IMG/VR virus record: IMGVR_UViG_3300025009_000135
Coordinates: 1-53,650 of that record
Source of the DNA: a virus
Strand: one strand, 5' to 3'
Length of the DNA stretch: 53,650 nucleotides
Shown here: in pieces, positions 47,737 through 53,650 of the stretch
How the letters are laid out: every line of letters starts with the position of its first letter
Position numbering within the stretch: position 1 is the stretch's first letter
Notes under the pieces: generated by a model
The model's database searches: none
The model's input: only the letters and a program-made list of their open reading frames with translations
Told to the model about the DNA's origin: nothing
Position numbers and translations under genes: made by a program

Positions 47737-49434
47737 CTATTTGTCTCCTGTTTGGGTTTGATTATTTTGGGTTGCTGGTTGCGTTGCGGCTTGCGTTGCC
47801 GCCGCTGTTGCTTTTTGCGTTGATGGCGTTTGAACTTTGGCGAGGCGGTCAAACTCGTCCTTGATGGTGCGTAGGTTTTCGGAATAGTCGCCGCCATTAG
47901 TTTCGGCGGTAATCATGTCGCCGGTCTTGTAGCCGCGATCCTGCTCAAGCATATTTGCTTGGACGAGGTTCTTCGGGTCCATGTTCGGAAGGCGGTTGCC
48001 TACCCATATCGCGTTCGTATACGCTAGGCGCATTTCTTCGGAATCGGAATAGCCAGGCGCTTCGATACGGCCGCGCGGGAGTTCTCCGGCAAGCCACATT
48101 TGGTAAATGTCGTCTTCAAAATCGAAGCCGTGGTTTTCACGGAAGCGGGTTACGGCCATCCAGAACATGAGTAACTCGCCGCGAGCTCCGGAATATGATT
48201 GATTGAAGTTGAGCTGGACGGCGGAGATTGGCATGCCGCGACCGCTGGAAAGGTTTTTGAGCACGGTATCGTAGAACGTGCCGAAGTTGACGTTTGGGCG
48301 CTTGGTATCGAACGAATGGGGGGTGTGCCCGGCCGGAAGGGCATCAAGGACTACGCCGCCTTTCGTGAAATCGAGGCTTGCGGCGTGGTTGATATATTCC
48401 TGCGTTGCGGGGTCGGTGCTAACGGTTTCGGATTCGGTGGCCGACTTGGTACGAGCCGCGCCGCCGCCGAGTATGGGCTCGCCGTCTGAATCCTCGGGGG
48501 GCTCGATAAACATTGCGAAGATCGCGTTAACGATTGCGGCTTGAATTTCAAGTCCTTCGTACTGGCCGATTTTGGCTAGCTCTTCGATACAGTTGGCGAA
48601 GTACGGGACGCCGCGACGCTGTTTTTCGTTGGTAGTCAAGAAATTGTGAATCATCATAACGCGGCCGGACTTGGGGCCGAACCGTGAGATGCGGGTTGTT
48701 TCGCCGGTTTTATCGTCGTAGATAAAGTATGCTATTGCTTGCCCGTAGCCGTCGTATTCGATACCGTTAACAACTTCATTGCCCGGGGTGTTGGTATAGC
48801 CACCGGTGATATTTTCCGGAGGAATGAGCTGGATAGTCAAGGGGTTGGCGCGGCTAGTGTTGGAATACCGCAAGAGGGCGAAGTACTCGCCGTCCTGGAG
48901 GAGGTAGTCGAAGGCGGCGCGGGAAAGCTGGGGGAGGTTACGGCGGGTATTGTATTCGGGGGAGTAGGAATTTGACCATAAACGGTAGCGCTGCTCGGTA
49001 TTGCGTACCCATGCGGCGCGCCACTCGGGGGACAGGCGGCCACGAGGATCGATAATATCCCAGTAGGGTTGAGCGCGGAGGCGAAGGCCAGATCCGACGA
49101 CGGTCTCCGCGAGGCGGCCTGCCATGGCGGCACCGGCGGGAGACTCGAACAGGGCAATGCGGGACAGGCGGCGGAGGCGGTCGTTACTGGAGGCGTAGAC
49201 GTTGGAGTATCGCGTCATGGAGCCTATGGATTTTTCGGATGTCGGATATAGTTCGTTCTGGAGGCCAGACAATGAGGCTTGCGGCTGGTTGCCAAAAATG
49301 GCACGCATGGCGGCGACACGTCCGGCGTTCTCGGCACGCATACGCTTTTCTCTGGCGGTATCGCGCTGGAGAGTTGCCATACGCTCCTCATGAGCGCGGG
49401 CTGATTTTGTTTTGAACAGGTCAGTAATTTTCAC
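47737..49434 (-). CDS. Portal protein (lambda gpB-like)
   Basis: A 565-aa protein. MTRYSNVYASSNDRLRRLSR, FDYLLQDGEYFALLRYS, LIPPENI and FGTFYDTVLKNLSSGRGMP match lambda-type portals. The C-terminus is Gln/Thr/Ala-rich. GTG 49434 follows AAGGAG. It forms the dodecameric DNA gate bound by terminase. Confidence 0.87.
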   Translation of the reverse strand: MKITDLFKTKSARAHEERMATLQRDTAREKRMRAENAGRVAAMRAIFGNQPQASLSGLQNELYPTSEKSIGSMTRYSNVYASSNDRLRRLSRIALFESPAGAAMAGRLAETVVGSGLRLRAQPYWDIIDPRGRLSPEWRAAWVRNTEQRYRLWSNSYSPEYNTRRNLPQLSRAAFDYLLQDGEYFALLRYSNTSRANPLTIQLIPPENITGGYTNTPGNEVVNGIEYDGYGQAIAYFIYDDKTGETTRISRFGPKSGRVMMIHNFLTTNEKQRRGVPYFANCIEELAKIGQYEGLEIQAAIVNAIFAMFIEPPEDSDGEPILGGGAARTKSATESETVSTDPATQEYINHAASLDFTKGGVVLDALPAGHTPHSFDTKRPNVNFGTFYDTVLKNLSSGRGMPISAVQLNFNQSYSGARGELLMFWMAVTRFRENHGFDFEDDIYQMWLAGELPRGRIEAPGYSDSEEMRLAYTNAIWVGNRLPNMDPKNLVQANMLEQDRGYKTGDMITAETNGGDYSENLRTIKDEFDRLAKVQTPSTQKATAAATQAATQPATQNNQTQTGDK

Positions 49435-49464
49435 CGGGTTGACTCCTTGCGGCTTCTCGCCGGG

Positions 49465-49716
49465 TTATGGCGTATAGTTGACATGCAATATTTGCGCGCC
49501 GGCATAGGTGCCTGATTTGATTTCATAGGCTTTGAGCCACAGGGCGAGGTATTTTGACGCTTTGTCGGGGTCGGGCGGGGTAACGGCTTGGCGGCCTTGG
49601 GTAGTGTCGAGGGAGTAGCCACCGGTCACGGCACCGTCGACGGCATCTTGATACGTGGCGATTTTGGCCGCGATCTGTTCGAGGGTGTAGTATTTAGCTA
49701 TTTGGTACGCGTTCAT
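49465..49716 (-). CDS. Small head-tail joining-like protein (gpW-like position)
   Basis: An 83-aa protein. YTLEQIAAKIATYQDAVDGA and YSLDTTQGRQAVTPPDPDKA resemble small phage head-completion proteins that sit between terminase and portal. ATG 49716 follows GAGGGG. Confidence 0.65.
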   Translation of the reverse strand: MNAYQIAKYYTLEQIAAKIATYQDAVDGAVTGGYSLDTTQGRQAVTPPDPDKASKYLALWLKAYEIKSGTYAGAQILHVNYTP

Positions 49717-49744
49717 GGCTACCCCTCTTGGTCGGAATCAAAAA

Positions 49745-49814
49745 GCCGGATGAAGGAATCGAACCCCCACAGCGGAGTTACAGGCTCCGCGTCCTACCGC
49801 TAGACGAATCCGGC
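49745..49814 (-). tRNA. tRNA-Thr-like (anticodon TGT)
   Basis: A 70-base cloverleaf on the minus strand: acceptor GCCGGAT/ATCCGGC, D arm around GTCTAGCGGTAGGAC, anticodon arm CGGAG-CCTGTAA-CTCCG with anticodon TGT, T arm GGGGG-TTCGATT-CCTTC. Odd points: C at position 33 instead of the near-universal U, a discriminator T, and no CCA. It lies in the 5' leader of a late transcript. Confidence 0.78.
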
Positions 49815-49823
49815 ACAGTATGG

Positions 49824-49901
49824 GATGCGTCCGGTCGGCCCGGTGCGGGGTAGCCTTATCCCCGACGACTGATGCCGCCTTACCCTTGCGGCCTCCGCAT
49901 C
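49824..49901 (-). ncRNA. Cloverleaf-like structured RNA at the 5' end of a late transcript
   Basis: Closing stem 49824-49829 with 49896-49901 (6 bp) encloses three perfect hairpins: 49874-49878/49888-49892, 49846-49850/49860-49864 and 49831-49834/49840-49843. Loops are not tRNA-like (no TTCGA, no clear anticodon). On the minus strand it starts within a few bases of the promoter start point and is followed by the tRNA-Thr-like gene. Perhaps a degenerate tRNA or a leader element. Confidence 0.5.
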
Positions 49902-49912
49902 TCACGCATATA

Positions 49913-49941
49913 GATATAGGCGTCTAGTTCAAATCTGTCTA
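49913..49941 (-). promoter_or_regulatory. Late promoter for the tRNA/portal/lysis unit
   Basis: Minus-strand TAGACA (49941-49936), a 17-bp spacer, TATATC (49918-49913) then TATATG. The predicted start is near 49906. It lies 8 bases after the stop of the gene at 49949. Confidence 0.8.
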
Positions 49942-49948
49942 GGGGGTA

Positions 49949-50671
49949 CTATTTTTTATCCAGCTCAGACAGTTTCTTTTTGGCTCCGATAATCCAAAGC
50001 TTGTCGATTTCGGCTTCGGTTAATTCTTTGACGGCTCCCTCGAATAGCGGAGCGGGCTTGATTTGGACAGAGTCGCGGTCGGCATAGCGGACCATGGTCA
50101 CTTTTTTGCGCGTGACGTGGAAGATGGCATCGGGCGATTGGTACATGCCGGGCTTAAGGCCGCGCTTGGCTAGGCTGTAGAGAAGGGCGTACTGTTGGCG
50201 TACGTTCGGCGTTCCAAGCTGGCGCTGATATTGATTGATTGTTTTCGCCAAGCGGAACCGAGGGGCGACGGGTTTGTTTTGATCGCCTTCGCGGGCGGTG
50301 GCGAGCGGAACAGGGACGCGGGCGCCTGAGCCTTTGGCGCCTTTTTTCTTTCCGCCTATTTCCATGGCCGCAAGGTAATGGTCGCCTCCGCGCAGTTGCT
50401 TGACGCCGACTATAGCATTCACGTCATCCATACGGCGGAGGGTTTTCTTGTCAGATCGGTACGCTTTGGCTTGTAGAACGACGACAGAGCCGAGGGTAAA
50501 TTTCTCATTGCGAAGGCGGGTTTTGCCGCGTAGGGCTTTTTTGTAGCGGACAGCGATAAGCTTGGCGCCCATGGTCATAGCTTCGGCGCCCGCTTCTTGC
50601 AGTGCGATTCCGGCGCGTTGGAGGCGGCCCAGGATCTCGGGAAAATTGTCTTTGTAGTATTGGCTACTCAT
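49949..50671 (-). CDS. Putative virion assembly protein (HK97-gp10-like?)
   Basis: A 240-aa basic protein after the large terminase. LQRAGIALQEAGAEAMTMGA resembles the start of HK97 gp10-type neck proteins, and the middle is Lys/Gly-rich. ATG 50671 has GGAG upstream; a TTG at 50692 is open. Family is tentative. Confidence 0.5.
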   Translation of the reverse strand: MSSQYYKDNFPEILGRLQRAGIALQEAGAEAMTMGAKLIAVRYKKALRGKTRLRNEKFTLGSVVVLQAKAYRSDKKTLRRMDDVNAIVGVKQLRGGDHYLAAMEIGGKKKGAKGSGARVPVPLATAREGDQNKPVAPRFRLAKTINQYQRQLGTPNVRQQYALLYSLAKRGLKPGMYQSPDAIFHVTRKKVTMVRYADRDSVQIKPAPLFEGAVKELTEAEIDKLWIIGAKKKLSELDKK

Positions 50672-52670
50672 TGTATGACTCCATGATTTCAAAGAATTTT
50701 ACCCAGTCGACGGCAACTTCGGTTTTTTTGTTGGCGCGGCGGGCTTTGTTGATCGCTTCGTAGTACTCGGCGCACAGGTAGAATCGGGCAGCGTAGTTCA
50801 TTTTCATAACGTCGAGGGGTTCGTTTCGGCGCTGGTGGGGGTTTTGGATTACGTGGGTTATCTTGCCATTCTTGCCTACGACTTCGATCATTTCTTCGGC
50901 GACTAATTGCTTGTAGAAGTCGGTATGGAGGTCAGCTGGGAAGTGGATGTAATACCTGGGGTATGGTGCGTCAGCGGTGGCGCGGTCGCGCTCGAGGCTG
51001 GCGTACACCATTTTTTTGAAACGTTGATCGTTGATGAGGATTGACGGATTGGCGATAGGGCTTGGGCTTTTTTTGTACGTGCGCCCGACAATTTGTTGAT
51101 CGCGGCCAAATACGGGGAAGACGCCATTCGGGGAATTTCGGCGCGGGGGATACATTCCGCATATTGACATGACAGCATCGGTGGAGAATCCGGCATCGAC
51201 AAATACGACCTTAGGCGCGCCAAGGTTGACGCCGTCCTCGCGGGTAGCTTCGTCGGTTATGGTTTGCGCCCACCTCCGCCAGCAATCGTCATCGGGGTCG
51301 GCAGGGTCGCCTTCGAAAGTCCAATATTTGAGCATCCAAGCTTCGTCGTTTTTACCCCAACCTACCAACGCGGATTCGATGCGGTTGCTTTGTACGTCGG
51401 TGGCGTGGGTGGTAAAAATGACGCCTTGAGGAATTCGGGTGTCGTCTTGCTTCCACGGTTCGGCACGGCGGGCGAGGACATGCGGCTCGGGGGTTTTTAC
51501 GGTGACATCGGAGCATTCGGCAAGCGAGTCGTTGATGAAGTCGGGGTACAGGATCGGGTCGTCTTTGACGCGCCAGTATTGCATGACGATATCAAGCCAC
51601 GAGCGGGTCGGGGAGTATAGGGCGTTGACTTGGCACGACCATAGGCCGGGACGGTCGGGCTTTTTTTGCGGGGTATATTCGGCGGTGCCGCCTTGCTTGC
51701 GGGTCAACAGGAGCTTAAACTTTTCGTGTTCGCGGAGAATGTGATCACAATCGATATTTTGGCAACGGTAGAAAGTTGGGTCATGAGTCACGCGGCCGTC
51801 ATCGTCCATGTCCACGCGGGGGGAGCCGTCTTCGTTTTTGTCCCAGTCCATGCCGGCCCAGACAAACGGCTGGCGATGGTTGCATTTGGGACAGACCCAG
51901 GTGAAGAGGCTTTTTGTACCGGACTCGAACAGGGGCAGAATCTGCGAGGTTGCTTTTTCTTTCGGGGTTGAGTTGTAATAGATGCGCCGATTGACGCCGT
52001 AGTTGTCGGTTCTTCGGACCACTTTCTCGACGGGGTTGCCTTTGCCTTTAAGGGACTGGGGGTACACGTCTATCTCTTCAACAATGGCAATTCTCGCCGG
52101 CATGGATCGGAGCTGACCTTCCGAGTTCGGGCCGACGGCGCGGATATGCGTGCCCTTGTAAGACTTGACGCCCTTGGTATCGCCGGTTGCACGGGCACCG
52201 CCGGATTTTTTGACGATTGGTTTAATGTGATGGCGAAGGCCGGACGCCTCAAGAAGCGGGTCAAGTCGCTTCTCAAAAGTTTCTTCGGCCATGGTTTGAT
52301 CGCCGGATATAAAGAGCTGCGGGCCGATACCGTAGTAAATATAATAGGCGATTAGGGCAAACGAGAGCATAGACATGCCGAGCTGGTTGGATTTGATGAT
52401 AGCGATTTCTTGTGTGAGGGAGCGGATTGACATGCGGTCGGCTATTTCATGGAGGTATGGGGTCAGGCGGAATGAGTACGGGCCTTGATAGTCGCCTTCG
52501 ACAATAACGATATGATCTTCGATCCAATCGGAGGCGGGCATGTTGGGGATACCGCGCGGCATGGTATCGACTAGGGCGGAGAGAAAGCGGATAAAGTCAT
52601 CTTGCTGTTCTGGGGTGCGGATGCTTTCGACTTGGTGACGGTGAATCGGGAGCTTGATGGTGGAGGTCAT
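50664..52670 (-). CDS. terL: Terminase large subunit (GpA-like)
   Basis: A 668-aa protein. IAIIKSNQLGMSMLSFALIA is the ATPase P-loop region in GpA style, IAIVEEIDVYPQSLKG holds the Walker B and adjacent acid, and DAGFSTDAVMS fits the nuclease motif. CPKCNHRQP...CQNIDCDHIL forms a zinc site. It packages DNA into the prohead through the portal. ATG 52670 overlaps the terS stop. Confidence 0.88.
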   Translation of the reverse strand: MTSTIKLPIHRHQVESIRTPEQQDDFIRFLSALVDTMPRGIPNMPASDWIEDHIVIVEGDYQGPYSFRLTPYLHEIADRMSIRSLTQEIAIIKSNQLGMSMLSFALIAYYIYYGIGPQLFISGDQTMAEETFEKRLDPLLEASGLRHHIKPIVKKSGGARATGDTKGVKSYKGTHIRAVGPNSEGQLRSMPARIAIVEEIDVYPQSLKGKGNPVEKVVRRTDNYGVNRRIYYNSTPKEKATSQILPLFESGTKSLFTWVCPKCNHRQPFVWAGMDWDKNEDGSPRVDMDDDGRVTHDPTFYRCQNIDCDHILREHEKFKLLLTRKQGGTAEYTPQKKPDRPGLWSCQVNALYSPTRSWLDIVMQYWRVKDDPILYPDFINDSLAECSDVTVKTPEPHVLARRAEPWKQDDTRIPQGVIFTTHATDVQSNRIESALVGWGKNDEAWMLKYWTFEGDPADPDDDCWRRWAQTITDEATREDGVNLGAPKVVFVDAGFSTDAVMSICGMYPPRRNSPNGVFPVFGRDQQIVGRTYKKSPSPIANPSILINDQRFKKMVYASLERDRATADAPYPRYYIHFPADLHTDFYKQLVAEEMIEVVGKNGKITHVIQNPHQRRNEPLDVMKMNYAARFYLCAEYYEAINKARRANKKTEVAVDWVKFFEIMESYNE

Positions 52671-53488
52671 TTCTTCCTTCTCCCCTCCGCGCTTTTCTTT
52701 CCGCCCGTCGCCGGTTCCGGCTCTTCCTCGTCCTCTTCGATATCCGCTTTTTGCGTCATGCGCCCGGCTAATATAGCTTGGATTTCATGCGCGACGTTAT
52801 CCATGCGCTTCGATATGTCTCCTTCGAGCACGTCCATGACTTCGGTTTCGTGGCCGACCATGCCAAGACGTTTGCAGATCAATGACGCTTGCTTCGGGGC
52901 CACGTCGATATAGTTTCTTTGGAGCGCTTGCCACAATTCCAAAACAAACGACTCGAATACTTCGCGCTCTCCAAGGGTGCCGTGCATCTTATCTAGGTTG
53001 GCTTGCTTGAGCTGGGCGTCGGCTTTTATTTTTTGGGCTTCGTACAGATTTTTTCGGAGGACTTCGATCATTTCGGCGGGGGAAAATGCGGGGTTGCCTT
53101 CGCCTTCTTCGGACTGAAGTTTGTCGATTCCCATGATTGAGGCGAGGATGTCGCCGATACCTTGGCGGCCGGGCTTGTCTTTGGCGGCTGGGCGTTCGGT
53201 CTCGTCGCTGGAATCCTTGCGCCGAGGGGTTGGCTGATGTTCTGGCTTGCGTGGACGGCCTCGCTTGGCTGGGGCGGGAGGATCGCTTGGGGGTGGCGGC
53301 GGCGGGGCATTGAGGGCCATGAGGCCGGACGGGTTATGTTTGAGGATATAGGACTGATTGACTGGGTTGTCTGTATCGATGCGGCCGTCGGCGTCGGCGA
53401 TCAAGGTGCCTTTGGCGACGAGCTGATTGATTGATGCGCGGTTGACTTTGCAGACGGCAGCAAAGCGGGCTTGTTTTAATAGCGGCAT
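52667..53488 (-). CDS. terS: Terminase small subunit
   Basis: A 273-aa protein. The N-terminus (ARFAAVCKVNRASINQLVAK) is a helix-turn-helix like Nu1-type small terminases. A Pro-rich linker (60-110) leads to a helical C-terminal domain (FVLELWQALQRNYIDV, LICKRLGM, RMDNVAHEIQAIL). That domain is duplicated in the early protein at 14347-14922. It recognises packaging sites and binds TerL. Confidence 0.75.
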   Translation of the reverse strand: MPLLKQARFAAVCKVNRASINQLVAKGTLIADADGRIDTDNPVNQSYILKHNPSGLMALNAPPPPPPSDPPAPAKRGRPRKPEHQPTPRRKDSSDETERPAAKDKPGRQGIGDILASIMGIDKLQSEEGEGNPAFSPAEMIEVLRKNLYEAQKIKADAQLKQANLDKMHGTLGEREVFESFVLELWQALQRNYIDVAPKQASLICKRLGMVGHETEVMDVLEGDISKRMDNVAHEIQAILAGRMTQKADIEEDEEEPEPATGGKKSAEGRRKK

Positions 53489-53637
53489 AATGGCCTTGAG
53501 GTAGAGAAATGCGGTGTTTTATTTGATGACTTAGCCATACAAATAGATATAGGTAACAACCTAACATTTGTCTAGTAGTAAGCACCGCGCAAAAAACGTT
53601 AGGCCGTTGACTGACCAGTCAGTTTATTCTTTTGGCG
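53489..53637. other. Upstream region of terS, continuing into the origin-like region
   Basis: No gene is seen. It holds the terS late promoter, an inverted TGACT...AGTCA around 53608-53621, and AT-rich sequence. On a circular map it joins positions 1-774 to form a divergent intergenic region of about 920 bp. Confidence 0.55.
53546..53574 (-). promoter_or_regulatory. Late promoter for terS/terL
   Basis: Minus-strand TAGACA (53574-53569), a 17-bp spacer, TATATC (53551-53546) then TATT. The predicted start is near 53539, giving a 50-base leader to ATG 53488. Confidence 0.8.
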
Positions 53638-53650
53638 CCCGAAAGGTACT

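Noticed and set aside
49824-49901. Calling the cloverleaf element a tRNA gene
   Set aside because: There is no TTCGA T-loop, anticodon loops are 9 bases and the acceptor pairs only 6, so it is listed as structured RNA instead.
24118-53488. Prophage repressor or lysogeny module among virion genes
   Set aside because: None of the leftward genes shows repressor, integrase or partition-type motifs; the metallophosphoesterase helix-turn-helix is part of an enzyme.
1-53650. CRISPR array, insertion sequence, integrase or attachment site
   Set aside because: No regularly spaced identical repeats, no transposase or integrase motifs and no tRNA-end duplication were seen.

Overview
The window is a complete or nearly complete genome of a virulent tailed bacteriophage with a contractile tail. 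The first 13 bases are repeated exactly as the last 13 bases, as expected of a circular or circularly permuted contig cut at an arbitrary point (unique length about 53,637 bp). I see no integrase, excisionase or CI-like repressor, so a lytic lifestyle is more likely than a temperate one. A holin, spanin-like proteins and lipoprotein signals point to a Gram-negative host. Ribosome binding sites are mostly AGGAGG-like and GTG or TTG starts are common. The species cannot be named from the sequence.

Layout. An intergenic region (53489 through 774 across the join) lies between two divergent blocks. It holds iterons, a polypyrimidine stretch, an AT-rich stretch and outward promoters, and is the best candidate for a replication origin. 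The rightward block (775-24030) is the early/replication half. It encodes a MazG-like protein, two DNA methyltransferases, a lytic transglycosylase-like protein, a sigma-factor-like protein, a 944-aa primase/helicase, an SSB-like protein, an RNA ligase, a PAPS-reductase-family/ParB-like pair (IbrA/IbrB-like), a transglutaminase-like lipoprotein, tRNA-Gln, a VRR-NUC nuclease, an SF2 helicase, a YqaJ-type exonuclease, a RecT-like annealing protein, many small zinc-binding or membrane proteins and a terminal lipoprotein. No DNA polymerase gene was found, so the host enzyme is probably used. A bidirectional terminator at 24052-24087 separates this block from the leftward block.

The leftward block (53488 down to 24118) is the virion half: terminase small and large subunits, a tRNA-Thr-like gene, portal, small structural proteins, a beta-helix/repeat protein, a lysis cassette, a metallophosphoesterase, a nucleotide-metabolism fusion protein, ClpP-like prohead protease with nested scaffold, decoration and major capsid proteins, then a Mu-like contractile-tail cluster (sheath, tube, frameshifted assembly chaperone, tape measure, gpN/gp44/gp45/gp46/gp47/gp48-like baseplate proteins, fibres).

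Regulation. Four leftward promoters share the form TAGACA-17 bp-TATATCTAT and sit in front of terS, the tRNA/portal unit, the protease/capsid unit and the tape-measure unit; a diverged fifth copy points right at 33-62. Early promoters look like ordinary sigma-70 sites (TTGACA/CATAAT). With the phage sigma-like protein this suggests an early-to-late switch. Terminator-like hairpins after sheath, tube and chaperone genes may set expression steps. Most interesting: a paralogue of the terminase small subunit C-terminal domain among the early genes, overlapping coiled-coil spanin-type frames, an apparent ATT-start lipoprotein, a cloverleaf-like RNA at the start of a late transcript, and the IbrA/IbrB-like pair.
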